A stretch of 64,000 nt of DNA from CAZGLR01 sp964526635 (GCA_964526635.1 CAZGLR010000002.1:11096-75095), one strand, 5' to 3'. Counted from the stretch's first letter, positions 17,962 to 27,432 are shown. The notes: generated by a model from the sequence alone, not told the origin. Translations and numbers: made by a program.

Positions 17962-19350
17962 ATGTCGTCGCGAATAAGCCATATTCCGTTTTACGACCGG
18001 CACACGACGCCGGATTGGAAACTGTTTGTCGCCGGGTTGCTGTATATCATACCGATCGGTCTTTTGTATTTTTATAAGCCGATGCTGGCTGTGCTGTTTG
18101 CCCTGACGCCCCCGTTGATTCTGCTTATTTCACATGGCGCAACTACCATATATGTCTTAACCGCAGCCACATTCCTTTTTTTGCCGTGGGATGGTCCGGT
18201 GACTCTGCTGCCGCCCGATATTATGGCTATGATTCTGGCTGTGTCTTATTTGCTTGATCTTCTGTGCCATGGCAAACTTGCCCGTCCGAACATGATTGCC
18301 CGCCTGTTTTTTGCCTATCTTGTTGTCGCCCTGATCTCGATCGCCCTGCAGGGTTTCACCATGTTGTCGGTGCGCTACTTCGGACGGCAGATACTCCTGT
18401 TTATCACCTTCGCCGCCGTTGCCCATTTCGGGCCAAAACTGCGTGTTAAAGACGTACTGATGGTTTATGTCGGGGTTACCCTGCTGAATTCGCTGTATTC
18501 ACTGGCGCAGTTTTTCGCATCTGGAGGTTCGCTGCGGACCTTCGGATTGGCGGGACGGGGCTATGGCGACCATGCCGTGATCGCCTTCATTATTTCGGCC
18601 ATCTATTTTATCTGGTCGCGTGATATCCGGCACCGGTTTTTCTGGCTGGGCGCCAGTCTGATCACCATTGCTGCTCTGGCTGCCACGCAAACACGGGCGT
18701 CGGTGATCTCCGCCGGAATCGCCGGCGTTGTCATCCTTTTTTCGACATTCTGGGCGATGCGCCACTCGGGAGACCGACTTCCCCTCAAAAATCTGCGGCT
18801 GGCCATGATTCTGGCCATTTTCGGAATACCGCTTCTTGCTATTTATACGCCGATCTTCGATGGCATCCTTGATCGTTTCTCATACATCGGACCGACCCCG
18901 TCGGAAACCATACTGCTGCGGGTAACGATCTGGAAAGCCGCCTTTGCGGCGTTCATTAAAAACCCGCTGTTCGGCATCGGGGTCGGCAACTATGCCAATG
19001 TCGCCCAATGGGTCCCGGAAGTACGCTTTGATCATATTTTCTATCTTGTGGCCGGGCGCAGTGCCCATTCCGTCTTTATGTCTGTTCTGGCCGAGATGGG
19101 TATTTTCGGCATTATCGTCGTTACCTGGTTTTTTACCCGCTCGGTGCGGCATTCATGGCGCCTTTTCGCTGTTTCCGGTTCCTATACCCAGGTTGCCGAA
19201 ACCCAATCGCTGTTTGTTATTGCCCTGATAATTGCCATATCATCCATCTATGCCGGCGCCTGGTTCTGGGGGAGCAACAGCTATCATATGGCCCTGTTTT
19301 TGGGACTGGCGGCCACCTATCGCCATAGCCTGCCGAAAGATGTTTCATAG
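17962..19350 (+). CDS. O-antigen polymerase/ligase family protein (Wzy-like)
   Basis: A 462-residue membrane protein with about 11 transmembrane segments and one large periplasmic loop. The Wzy_C-type segment is visible in the loop after GIGVGNYANV and ahead of HSVFMSVLAEMGIFG, which is the conserved hydrophobic stretch of O-antigen polymerase/ligase proteins. It begins six bases after the flippase gene. In this cluster it is the best candidate for the enzyme joining repeat units into polymer. Confidence 0.87.
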   Translation: MSSRISHIPFYDRHTTPDWKLFVAGLLYIIPIGLLYFYKPMLAVLFALTPPLILLISHGATTIYVLTAATFLFLPWDGPVTLLPPDIMAMILAVSYLLDLLCHGKLARPNMIARLFFAYLVVALISIALQGFTMLSVRYFGRQILLFITFAAVAHFGPKLRVKDVLMVYVGVTLLNSLYSLAQFFASGGSLRTFGLAGRGYGDHAVIAFIISAIYFIWSRDIRHRFFWLGASLITIAALAATQTRASVISAGIAGVVILFSTFWAMRHSGDRLPLKNLRLAMILAIFGIPLLAIYTPIFDGILDRFSYIGPTPSETILLRVTIWKAAFAAFIKNPLFGIGVGNYANVAQWVPEVRFDHIFYLVAGRSAHSVFMSVLAEMGIFGIIVVTWFFTRSVRHSWRLFAVSGSYTQVAETQSLFVIALIIAISSIYAGAWFWGSNSYHMALFLGLAATYRHSLPKDVS

Positions 19351-19364
19351 GGCAACATAATCCA

Positions 19365-20435
19365 ATGGCACTTTCCAGAACCATAGCCATGACTGCCCCG
19401 GCCGCCTCACCCCACACGCAGCGCTGGGCAAAAGGACTGGCCGACCGTGGATATCAGGTCGTACTAATCAGCAACAACCATCGGCGCATCACGCTCGATG
19501 GCATCGACATTCATTATCTGCCCGGTTCGACAAAGCTGTCCTATATTACCAATCTGCCACGGGTGAAACGACTCCTGAAGCACCTTCGGCCCGACATTGT
19601 ACATGCCCATTTTGTGGCCGGCTATGGTCTCTGGGGGGCCGCCGAGGGCCGGGCGCCGTTTATAGCCTCGGTCTGGGGCTCAGATATCGAAGACGCTCTT
19701 GCGCATCGCGCAACGATTGGCCTGATTGTCCGCAACACACTGCGCAAGGCGCGTTTTATCACCGCCTCCAGCCGGTTTCTGCTTGACCGCGTGCGGTCTT
19801 TTGATCCTATGCTGACCACACGCAGCCGGGTCATACCGATTGGCGTCGATATTCCCGACGAAATACCGCCTAAGCCAGAATCGCCGGATCGCATCACTAT
19901 CGTTTTTGCCAAGGCGTATCATCCGTTTTATGCGCCCGAAGTCGCCCTGCAGGGATTTGCCTGGGCCGCGGCCAAAGACAGACGCCTTCATCTGGTGATG
20001 CTTGGCGCCGGTACCGACAGCGCCGAATGCCGCGCGCTGGCTCGCCAATTGAAAATCGACGATCGCATCAAACTAATCGGTGCTGTCGATCACTCCTGTG
20101 CGCTACGGCATATTCAAGAATCCGATATCATGATCATGCCGTCGCGACGGGAATCATTCGGCGTCGCCGCCCTCGAGGCCGCCGCCGCCGCTGTTCCCGT
20201 GATTGCAAGCCGCATCGGCGGTATTCCGGAAGTAGTCGATGATGGCATCACCGGCATCCTGATTGATGTCGATGATTCCATTGCGCTGTCTGAAGCGATT
20301 TTGAAAATATCCGAAGATGCCGCCTTGCGCAGCACCATGGGGGCGGCTGCCTACGAAATGGTAAAAGCGAGATATTCAAGCGATGCCGCGCTGGATCACA
20401 TGATCGAACTCTATGATCAGGCGCTGGGGGTATGA
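19365..20435 (+). CDS. Glycosyltransferase family 4
   Basis: A 356-residue GT-B-fold retaining glycosyltransferase. The N-terminal half has the acceptor-side pattern (ASPHTQRWAKGLADRGYQV and HAHFVAGYGLWG). The C-terminal half has the nucleotide-sugar motif: PSRRESFGVAALEAAAAAVPV near 260-280 with the conserved E-x7-E pair, then GGIPEVVDDG. It adds one sugar to the lipid-linked repeat unit on the cytoplasmic side. The stop overlaps the start of the next glycosyltransferase as ATGA. The sugar donor cannot be read from the sequence. Confidence 0.9.
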   Translation: MALSRTIAMTAPAASPHTQRWAKGLADRGYQVVLISNNHRRITLDGIDIHYLPGSTKLSYITNLPRVKRLLKHLRPDIVHAHFVAGYGLWGAAEGRAPFIASVWGSDIEDALAHRATIGLIVRNTLRKARFITASSRFLLDRVRSFDPMLTTRSRVIPIGVDIPDEIPPKPESPDRITIVFAKAYHPFYAPEVALQGFAWAAAKDRRLHLVMLGAGTDSAECRALARQLKIDDRIKLIGAVDHSCALRHIQESDIMIMPSRRESFGVAALEAAAAAVPVIASRIGGIPEVVDDGITGILIDVDDSIALSEAILKISEDAALRSTMGAAAYEMVKARYSSDAALDHMIELYDQALGV

Positions 20436-21664
20436 TGCGGATCCGGTTTGTCACACTTTATTATCCGCCCGAGGTCGGCGCCGCCCAGAGCCGAATTTCC
20501 GAACTGGCCCGGCGAATGGCTAAACGAGGCCATGAGGTGACAGTCCTTACCGGCTTTCCCAATTATCCTTCCGGGAAAAAGCCGGAAGGATACCGCGGCA
20601 GAATATGCATGAAAGAGACGAATGATGACTGCCGTATCATCCGCGTTCCCCATTTTATCGCCCCCAATCGCGGTTTTTTCAAACGCCTGATGATCCATCT
20701 CAGCTTTGCCGGCACTGCCTCAATCGCCTCGCTGTTTATGAAAAAAGATGATATCATGTACCTCGAGTCACCGCCACTATTCAACGGCGTTATCGGCCTG
20801 ACCGCCAAATGGCTGCGCGGCATTCCCTATGTCTTCAATGTTGCCGATTTATGGCCGCGAACAGCGGTCGAGATGGGATTGTTGAGTAATAAAGCTGTTA
20901 TCAACATCGCCCTTTTCCTTGAAAAAATCTTCTATCGCCAGGCGCGGCGTATTTTGGCCATAACGCAAGGATTATACGAGGATATCATCGCCCGGGGCTA
21001 CGACGAGCAGAAAGTCAGACTGCTGACCAATGGCGTCGATCCCGCGATTTTTACTCCCGATACAATCCCGGATCGGGAAGTCGCATCATATCGTCCTGAA
21101 AACGGTTTCCTCATCGTTTATGCAGGCACCCACGGTTTAATCTATTCACTGGAGACTCTCCTCAATGCCGCAGGGGCATTGCGCGATAAGCCGGTGCATT
21201 TTCTGTTTATCGGCGATGGCGCCGATAAACCGCGCCTGCAGCAAATTGCTGAACGACGGCAACTGAAAAATGTCACTTTTCTGCCGCCGCGTTCGGGAGA
21301 TGACATGCCGGCCGTTTTCCGCGCCGCGGATGCCGCTGTTATTGCATTGCGCGATATCCCCGTATCCCGGGCCGTTATGCCGCTCAAATGCTTCGAACTT
21401 ATGGCTGTGGGATGTCCCATCATATTTGCCGCCCGGGGCGAAATGGCCGGCCATATCGAAGATGCCGACTGCGGTATTGTCATTGAACCGGAAAACAGCG
21501 ACGCTATGGTCAGCGCCATTACTAACCTGATAAAGTTGACCGATTCCGAACGCCGGTCTATGGGACAGTGCGGCCGAGCCTATGTTACAACGCATTTCTC
21601 GCGGGCGAAAATCGCCAAGGATCTCGAAACGATCCTGATGGAGGCAACCGCCTGTGACAACTGA
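20432..21664 (+). CDS. Glycosyltransferase family 4 (WbuB-like)
   Basis: A 410-residue GT4 enzyme. The opening MRIRFVTLYYPPEVGAAQ and the TGFPNYPSGKK segment are typical of the WbuB-type branch, which often transfers an amino sugar early in O-antigen or capsule repeat assembly. The donor-binding region is LKCFELMAVGCPIIFA near 315-330. The start overlaps the preceding stop by four bases and the end overlaps the methyltransferase by 11 bases. Confidence 0.9.
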   Translation: MMRIRFVTLYYPPEVGAAQSRISELARRMAKRGHEVTVLTGFPNYPSGKKPEGYRGRICMKETNDDCRIIRVPHFIAPNRGFFKRLMIHLSFAGTASIASLFMKKDDIMYLESPPLFNGVIGLTAKWLRGIPYVFNVADLWPRTAVEMGLLSNKAVINIALFLEKIFYRQARRILAITQGLYEDIIARGYDEQKVRLLTNGVDPAIFTPDTIPDREVASYRPENGFLIVYAGTHGLIYSLETLLNAAGALRDKPVHFLFIGDGADKPRLQQIAERRQLKNVTFLPPRSGDDMPAVFRAADAAVIALRDIPVSRAVMPLKCFELMAVGCPIIFAARGEMAGHIEDADCGIVIEPENSDAMVSAITNLIKLTDSERRSMGQCGRAYVTTHFSRAKIAKDLETILMEATACDN

Positions 21665-22340
21665 CCGTGACCGTCAGGATGCCCTGATCCGCCGTCGGTA
21701 TGCCAATCGTTCTTTGGACGATGTAAAAAACCCCGGCAATGCGTTTATTGTCTCTCAACTCAGAAGCATGCTGACTCATGGTTTCCATCAGCGCTTCGCC
21801 GACAGGCCAATTGACCGCATTCTCGATATCGGCTGCGGCGAGTTATACTGGTGTTCGCAGTTTGAAGCCCTGGGTGTTGATTCCAGTCGCTGCTTCGGCG
21901 TCGACCTGCTCGACTGGCGATTGCGCAAGGGACGGGACGAGGGGCGAGGGTATTCCTGTGCTGTTGCCTCAGCCGCAAACCTGCCCTTTCATGATAATTT
22001 ATTTACACTGGTCAGCCAGTTCGTCGTGATGACATCAATTACGAACTCAGAGCAGAGAAAGAAAACAGCGGCTGAAATGATTCGCGTTACAGCTCCGGGC
22101 GGTTATATTTTCTGGTATGATTTCCGTTACAATAACCCGGCCAATACCGATACCCGGGCAATCGGCCGACGGGAAATCAAATCGTTGTTTCCCGGGTTGC
22201 CGGTGACCATACAAAGTCTGACGCCCCTGCCGCCGCTGGTAAGAAAAATTCCACGCTTTCTTTCAGGCATCTTGCCATTACTGCATGGGATTCCTATGTT
22301 ACGCACGCACTACATGGCCTGGATCGGACCAAAGAGGTAA
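21654..22340 (+). CDS. Class I SAM-dependent methyltransferase
   Basis: A 228-residue methyltransferase of the type-11 kind. Motif I is RILDIGCGELYW (about residues 57-68), followed by the acidic motif II (FGVDLLD) and a FTLVSQFVVM stretch at motif IV. It probably methylates a sugar of the repeat unit. The GTG start has a GGAGG ribosome site nine bases ahead, inside the previous gene. The stop is directly followed by the next gene. Confidence 0.82.
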   Translation: MTTDRDRQDALIRRRYANRSLDDVKNPGNAFIVSQLRSMLTHGFHQRFADRPIDRILDIGCGELYWCSQFEALGVDSSRCFGVDLLDWRLRKGRDEGRGYSCAVASAANLPFHDNLFTLVSQFVVMTSITNSEQRKKTAAEMIRVTAPGGYIFWYDFRYNNPANTDTRAIGRREIKSLFPGLPVTIQSLTPLPPLVRKIPRFLSGILPLLHGIPMLRTHYMAWIGPKR

Positions 22341-22341
22341 T

Positions 22342-23496
22342 ATGACTGTCACGGATGTGCCCTTTTACAGACAATCATTCAGCAAGGCTGAAATTGCTGA
22401 AGTCACCGATACTATCAAAAGCGGCTGGTTGACCACCGGTAAAAAGACCCACGAGCTGGAAGCACGGTTAGCCGCATATATTGGTGCAAAACAGGCTGTT
22501 GCCGTCAACTCCTGTACCGCCGCCATGCATCTGCTGCTGGTAGCCGCCGGCATCGGTCCCGGCGATGAGATCGTGACAACGCCCTATACGTTTGCTTCCA
22601 CTTCCGAAGTCATTCTCTATACAGGCGCCAGACCGGTCTACTGCGATATAAATTATGACACGCTCAACCTTGATTCTGAAACCGTCGCCGCAAAAATCGG
22701 CAGAAAAACCAAAGCGATCATGCCGGTTCATATCGCCGGCCTGCCGCTTGATATGACGAGTTTTGTCAAACTGGGCCGTGATTCGAAGGTGCGGTTATTC
22801 GATGATGCCGCCCACGCCATCGGCGCCAAATCCAACGGCAAGATGATCGGTTCAATCGGCGACGGCAGCGCCTTCAGTTTCTATGCCGTTAAAAATCTCA
22901 CGACCGGAGAGGGTGGACTGGTCACGACACGACATAAACGCCTGGCTGATAAGATTCGGCTGATTCGACTTCACGGCATGTCAAAGGGTGCCTGGAATCG
23001 CTATGGTAAAGGCGGCTCATGGCGTTATGATCTCGTTGATCTCGGATACAAGTACAATCTGACCGATCTCCACGCTTCAATCGGATTACGCCAACTCGAC
23101 AAATTCGCATCGTTTCAGGAAAAACGGCGAAAAGCTGTCGAACGGTACCTCATAAATCTAAAAGATATCGCCGCTCTCAAACTTCCTGCCACCGATCCCG
23201 ATCACGCCTGGCATCTGTTTATCCTCAGACTGAGATTGAATCAATTAAAAATCACCCGGGACCGTTTTATCGAAGAATTAAACCGGCGCAATATCGGAAC
23301 CTCGGTGCATTTTATTCCGCTGTTTATGCAGTCGTTTTACCGCAGGCATCTTAACCTTCGGGCCGCCGATTATCCCAATGCCACCCGCGCCTTCAAAGAA
23401 GTGATTACACTGCCATTGTTTCCCTCAATAACGCGGGCTGAAATCGACTATGTCTGTGAGGCTGTGGCCGATATCTGTAAAAAACATAAGCGATGA
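22342..23496 (+). CDS. DegT/DnrJ/EryC1 aminotransferase (second copy)
   Basis: A 384-residue PLP aminotransferase acting on a 4-keto nucleotide sugar by resemblance to the PseC/ArnB/PglE branch (SGWLTTGKKTHELEARLA opening, TTPYTFASTSEVI, VRLFDDAAHAIGA). The PLP lysine is Lys184 in FYAVKNLTTGEGG. The ATG at 22342 is chosen for the AAAGAGGTAAT site just ahead and because it begins one base after the methyltransferase stop; an upstream ATG would overlap that gene by 56 bases. It differs clearly from the first DegT protein, so two amino sugars, or two amination steps, are likely in the polymer. Confidence 0.9.
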   Translation: MTVTDVPFYRQSFSKAEIAEVTDTIKSGWLTTGKKTHELEARLAAYIGAKQAVAVNSCTAAMHLLLVAAGIGPGDEIVTTPYTFASTSEVILYTGARPVYCDINYDTLNLDSETVAAKIGRKTKAIMPVHIAGLPLDMTSFVKLGRDSKVRLFDDAAHAIGAKSNGKMIGSIGDGSAFSFYAVKNLTTGEGGLVTTRHKRLADKIRLIRLHGMSKGAWNRYGKGGSWRYDLVDLGYKYNLTDLHASIGLRQLDKFASFQEKRRKAVERYLINLKDIAALKLPATDPDHAWHLFILRLRLNQLKITRDRFIEELNRRNIGTSVHFIPLFMQSFYRRHLNLRAADYPNATRAFKEVITLPLFPSITRAEIDYVCEAVADICKKHKR

Positions 23497-24110
23497 AGCG
23501 GATTTTTGATTTCATTCTGGCGGCAGCAGGCCTGCTTGTTTTTGCACCACTTTTTATTCTCATTTCTCTGGCGATTCTGGTCACCATGGGATTTCCGGTA
23601 TTTTTCACTCAAACCCGAATCGGACGGCACGGGAAACCATTCAGGATAATCAAATTCCGTTCAATGATCACCGACGCCGATAAAAAAGGACTGTCGATAA
23701 CCCGGGGCGGTGATCCCCGGATAACCCCTCTGGGGAAATCCCTGCGAAAAACCAAACTCGATGAACTCCCCCAGCTTATCAACGTGCTGTGCGGCCAGAT
23801 GTCATTTGTCGGGCCCCGTCCGGAAACTCCCGAATATGTGGAATTGTACGACGATCAGCAGCGACAGGTCCTCACTGTCCGTCCGGGTATCACCGATCCC
23901 GCGACGCTGGCCTTTCGTAATGAGGAGGAGGTACTCTCTCAATATGAGGACACCCATCAGGCCTACGTCGACATAGTTATGCCGCAAAAGCTGAAGATCA
24001 ATCTCGAGTACCTGCAGACCGCCACGCTTTTCACCGACCTCAGGATTGTGTTAAAAACTATCAACGCCCTCTTCAAAACCGCTAATTCCTTGCCCAATGA
24101 CCGTATTTGA
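23493..24110 (+). CDS. Initiating phosphoglycosyl transferase (bacterial sugar transferase, PglC-like)
   Basis: A 205-residue monotopic membrane enzyme that moves a sugar-1-phosphate from UDP-sugar onto undecaprenyl phosphate, the first step of repeat-unit assembly. It is the short PglC form: one N-terminal hydrophobic re-entrant helix (MKRIFDFILAAAGLLVFAP), then IIKFRSM, the TKLDELPQLINVL catalytic region (Asp-Glu pair) and the SFVGPRPE motif. The start overlaps the aminotransferase stop by four bases. PglC-type enzymes usually use diacetylated bacillosamine or similar amino sugars, which suits the aminotransferases and acyltransferase of the cluster. Confidence 0.92.
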   Translation: MKRIFDFILAAAGLLVFAPLFILISLAILVTMGFPVFFTQTRIGRHGKPFRIIKFRSMITDADKKGLSITRGGDPRITPLGKSLRKTKLDELPQLINVLCGQMSFVGPRPETPEYVELYDDQQRQVLTVRPGITDPATLAFRNEEEVLSQYEDTHQAYVDIVMPQKLKINLEYLQTATLFTDLRIVLKTINALFKTANSLPNDRI

Positions 24111-24144
24111 TTATATTATCTGACTTATACGTTCGGAGATATAC

Positions 24145-25959
24145 ATGCGAAGACGTTTTCCATATATACTGGCAACTACCGATTTCATTGTCTTCAATCT
24201 GGTGATCACGGGGGTTATGCTTCTCCAGCCGGAGGCCGCCTCAGTATTCGGCCAGAGTCTGCCGGTTTACTTACTGCCGTTTCTGGTGTCGACTTTCATG
24301 GTCGCCCTGCAGGGGATTTTCCGGCAATACCGTTTTCGGCAACGGGACCGTTTTCTCCGCCAGTTTATGGGCGCCTATAATGTCATCACGCTTGGCTTTC
24401 TCCTGCTGGTTATTCTCGGCTTCGATCTGGCCGGAGTTATGGCCGCCAAGCGAGGTATGCTGCTTTTGTTGTTTACCGGATTAATCGGTGCGACCACAAT
24501 TTCCCGGATCATTATATATATCTGGATGGGTCGCAAAGTCGATTTCTCCCTGAAAGAACCGCTGGTGCTTCGCAACGATCGCCGTCTGGTCACCGGTATT
24601 GATCAACCGCCGATTCTACCCAGTTCAATGACTGTCGGTGAAGTTCGCAAACGGCTTGAAAACTCGAACCATGACTTTGCCGTATTGACCGATGCAAAGG
24701 GATACTACGACGGCACTATCGTCGATGGCGATATCCTTGAAGCCACTCTTCAGGACAGCAGCGGGACCGATCGCCCCATAGCCGAGATCATGAATCGCCA
24801 GTACCCGGTCGCCCGCGAAATACTATCGCCGGGCCAGATTCATCAAACGATGGTCGAACGCAATCTTCGCTTCCTGCCGCTTCTGACCAATGAGGGCAAG
24901 CCCTCGCAGATAGTCCTGCTCTCCGATCTCGAAGAAAAATATCGCCTGAGCAAGAAAAAAACCGGCAGCGGCCGCAAAGTCCTGATTATCGGCGGGGCCG
25001 GCTTTATCGGTTCAATCATGACCCGGTATATGCTTAAAAAGGGTTACTCGGTATCTGTCCTCGACAATCTTACCTTCGGGTATACCCCGCTCGAGGGCCT
25101 CGACAATCATCCGGCCTACCGTTTCTACCGGGGCGATTGCCGCAATATCCAGGATCTTCTGACTGCGCTCAATGGTGTCGATACAGTTATTCACCTGGCT
25201 GCTATTGTCGGTGATCCGGCCTGTGCCCTGGATCCCCGGGCCACGATTGAAATCAACTATGAAGCTTCCAAGCTTCTCGTTGATGCCTGTCTGCAGAAAA
25301 ATGTCGAGCGCCTTCTGTTTGCCTCAAGTTGCTCGGTCTATGGCGCCAGTGAGGGCAATCAACTGCTCAACGAACAATCGCCGCTTAATCCGGTTTCGCT
25401 CTATGCTGAAACACGGCTCAAATCTGAAGAGGCGATTCTCAAGCAGGCCAAATCCCCGCTGGCCGTGGCCATGCTGCGCCTCTCGACTGTATTCGGTTTC
25501 TCCTACCGGCCCCGCTTCGATCTGGTAGTCAACACGCTGACTGCCCGCGCGTTGCAGGACGGCGAGATATCAATCTTCGGCGGTTCCCAATGGCGCCCCA
25601 ATGTCCATGCCCTCGATGTCGTCCGGGCCTTTGTGGCCGCCACCGAAGCGCCCAACAATGTCATTGATCGCGAAACCTTCAATGTCGGCTCCGAAAGCCA
25701 GAACTACCGTATCGAACAACTCGGCGAGATGGTCAAAGAAGCCCTGCCGGAGACAGTCGTCAAGACGGTCAATGCCGAGATGGATCGCCGTGATTATCGC
25801 GTCTCTTTCGATAAAATCGAATCGATGCTCGATTACAGGGCAATCTATACTGTCCAGGATGGTATCCGCGAGATTATCGATGCTTTCAAGCAGGACAAAT
25901 TCGGACATTATTCGCTGCCGATTTATTCCAATGTCAAATACTTCAGTGAAGTGAAGTAA
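24145..25959 (+). CDS. Membrane domain / CBS pair / SDR nucleotide-sugar enzyme fusion
   Basis: A 604-residue fusion with three parts. Residues 1-130 hold about four hydrophobic helices like the membrane anchor of WbpM/PglF-type enzymes. Residues about 150-265 are a CBS pair whose wording (GTIVDGDILEATL, then IAEIMNR) resembles the CBS pair attached to sugar nucleotidyltransferases. Residues about 277-590 are an extended short-chain dehydrogenase: GGAGFIG at 283-289, a D at 307-309 after the second strand, HLAA at 350-353, and SSCSVYG at 394-400. The active site reads YAETRLK, so Tyr420 is followed by Arg424 where the family has Lys. It is the last gene of the cluster and should make or modify a nucleotide sugar; whether it is active is open. 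Confidence 0.8.
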   Translation: MRRRFPYILATTDFIVFNLVITGVMLLQPEAASVFGQSLPVYLLPFLVSTFMVALQGIFRQYRFRQRDRFLRQFMGAYNVITLGFLLLVILGFDLAGVMAAKRGMLLLLFTGLIGATTISRIIIYIWMGRKVDFSLKEPLVLRNDRRLVTGIDQPPILPSSMTVGEVRKRLENSNHDFAVLTDAKGYYDGTIVDGDILEATLQDSSGTDRPIAEIMNRQYPVAREILSPGQIHQTMVERNLRFLPLLTNEGKPSQIVLLSDLEEKYRLSKKKTGSGRKVLIIGGAGFIGSIMTRYMLKKGYSVSVLDNLTFGYTPLEGLDNHPAYRFYRGDCRNIQDLLTALNGVDTVIHLAAIVGDPACALDPRATIEINYEASKLLVDACLQKNVERLLFASSCSVYGASEGNQLLNEQSPLNPVSLYAETRLKSEEAILKQAKSPLAVAMLRLSTVFGFSYRPRFDLVVNTLTARALQDGEISIFGGSQWRPNVHALDVVRAFVAATEAPNNVIDRETFNVGSESQNYRIEQLGEMVKEALPETVVKTVNAEMDRRDYRVSFDKIESMLDYRAIYTVQDGIREIIDAFKQDKFGHYSLPIYSNVKYFSEVK

Positions 25960-26028
25960 ATCTTTTCGATTCTGCCTAAATGGTCCTTACAGTTCCACCG
26001 TTTTTATGCTGTGTTGCCGCAAAGTGAT

Positions 26029-26066
26029 AATGTCCTGTGTTGGCAAAACAGGACATTTCTATTTTG
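26029..26066 (+). terminator. Terminator of the exopolysaccharide cluster
   Basis: Perfect 10-base inverted repeat AATGTCCTGT / ACAGGACATT (26029-26038 and 26048-26057) with a 9-base loop, followed by TCTATTTT. It lies 70 bases past the last gene of the cluster and before the serS promoter. Confidence 0.65.
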
Positions 26067-26090
26067 CGTTGACAGGGCGTCTTTATGCTG

Positions 26091-26119
26091 TTGACCATAA
26101 AGAAGCGATTGTCTACATT
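26091..26119 (+). promoter_or_regulatory. Candidate sigma-70 promoter for serS and the genes behind it
   Basis: TTGACC at 26091-26096, 17 bases, TACATT at 26114-26119, with the predicted transcript start about 38 bases before the serS ATG. Another TTGACA stands at 26069-26074 but lacks a good -10 at normal spacing. Confidence 0.45.
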
Positions 26120-26163
26120 ACTCAATTGATATGTAATTCTCGTACCGGTAAGGATGGTCAGGC

Positions 26164-27432
26164 ATGCTGGATATAAAATACGTGCGCGAAAACCCCGACA
26201 CGGTTCAAAAAGCCTGCCGGGATAAAAACGACAAAGCTGATATCTCCGCAATTCTCGAACTGGATAAATCCCGCCGCAATCTTTTGACCGAGGCCGAATC
26301 GATTCGGGCTGAACAAAACAAGGCAACTCAGGAAATTGCCAAAATAAAGCGCGAGGGCGGCAATGCCGACGACGCTATCGCTGCCATGAGGGCGGTCTCC
26401 CGGAAATACAGCGACATGACTGCCGGCGTGCGTGAAGTTGAAGACGAACTGCATCAGGCCATGCTGCGCGTTCCGAATATTCCCCATAAGTCCGTACCGG
26501 TTGGTCCCGATGAAGAACACAATGTGACCGTGCGCGAATGGGGCGAGAAGCCGTCATTTACCAACACGCCGGCCCCGCACTGGGAACTGGGCGAGAAGCT
26601 GGGTATTCTCGACCTCGAACGAGGCGCCAAAATCAGCGGGTCAGGGTTTTTTGTTCTGCGCGGCTGGGGGGCCCGGCTTGAGCGAGCCCTGATACAATTC
26701 ATGCTCGATTACCATGTCGAAAAACATGGCTTCACCGAATTGGCGGTGCCGTTTGTTGTCCGTCCCGACGCTATGACCGGTACCGGGCAACTGCCCAAAC
26801 TGGCCGAAGATATGTACCGTGTCGAAAGTGATGATCTGTTTCTGATTCCCACCGCTGAAGTACCGGTCACGAATCTGCATCGAGATGAAATTTTGAATGA
26901 AGATGATCTACCGCTGAAATATGTCGCCTTCACGCCCTGCTTTCGCCGCGAAGCCGGCGCCGCCGGCAAAGATACCCGGGGCATCCTGCGGGTGCATCAG
27001 TTCAACAAGGTCGAGATGGTCAAAATCGTTCATCCGGATACGTCGTATGCTGAACTTGAGTCATTGACTGCCCAGGCCGAGGGTTTGCTTCAAATGCTTG
27101 GTATACCCTATCGAGTAAGGATGCTGGCCACCGGCGATTTGTCCTTCGCTGCGGCCAAATGCTATGATCTTGAAATCTGGTCGGCCGGGATTGAAAAATA
27201 TCTCGAGGTATCGTCAGTCTCCAATTTCGAGGATTTCCAGGCCCGCCGCATGAATTTGCGCTATCGCGGCGCCGATAAAAAGATGCATTTCCCGCATACC
27301 CTCAATGGTTCCGGGCTGGCCCTGCCACGATTGATCATCGCTCTTTTGGAAAACTATCAGACCGAGGGCGGCGCTGTCACTGTCCCCGAGGCCCTGCGGC
27401 CGTATCTTGGCGGAGTTGAAAGGATCGGTTGA
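26164..27432 (+). CDS. serS: Seryl-tRNA synthetase
   Basis: Charges tRNA-Ser (and tRNA-Sec where present) with serine. At 422 residues it is of normal length. The N-terminal antiparallel coiled-coil arm covers about residues 30-100. Class II motifs follow: motif 2 around TPCFRREAGAAGKDTRGILRVHQFNK (about 255-282) and motif 3 near LNGSGLALPRLIIALLENYQ (about 380-400). The opening MLDIKYVRENPD is the standard SerS start. The gene begins a long run of same-strand genes with very short gaps. Confidence 0.97.
   Translation: MLDIKYVRENPDTVQKACRDKNDKADISAILELDKSRRNLLTEAESIRAEQNKATQEIAKIKREGGNADDAIAAMRAVSRKYSDMTAGVREVEDELHQAMLRVPNIPHKSVPVGPDEEHNVTVREWGEKPSFTNTPAPHWELGEKLGILDLERGAKISGSGFFVLRGWGARLERALIQFMLDYHVEKHGFTELAVPFVVRPDAMTGTGQLPKLAEDMYRVESDDLFLIPTAEVPVTNLHRDEILNEDDLPLKYVAFTPCFRREAGAAGKDTRGILRVHQFNKVEMVKIVHPDTSYAELESLTAQAEGLLQMLGIPYRVRMLATGDLSFAAAKCYDLEIWSAGIEKYLEVSSVSNFEDFQARRMNLRYRGADKKMHFPHTLNGSGLALPRLIIALLENYQTEGGAVTVPEALRPYLGGVERIG

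Noticed and set aside
23493..24110. Truncated WcaJ-type sugar transferase
   Set aside because: The short form with a single N-terminal re-entrant helix is the complete PglC type; all catalytic motifs are present.
25960..26163. T-box leader controlling serS
   Set aside because: No specifier loop or T-box consensus (TGGNACC-type) was seen; the hairpin is better explained as the terminator of the preceding cluster.
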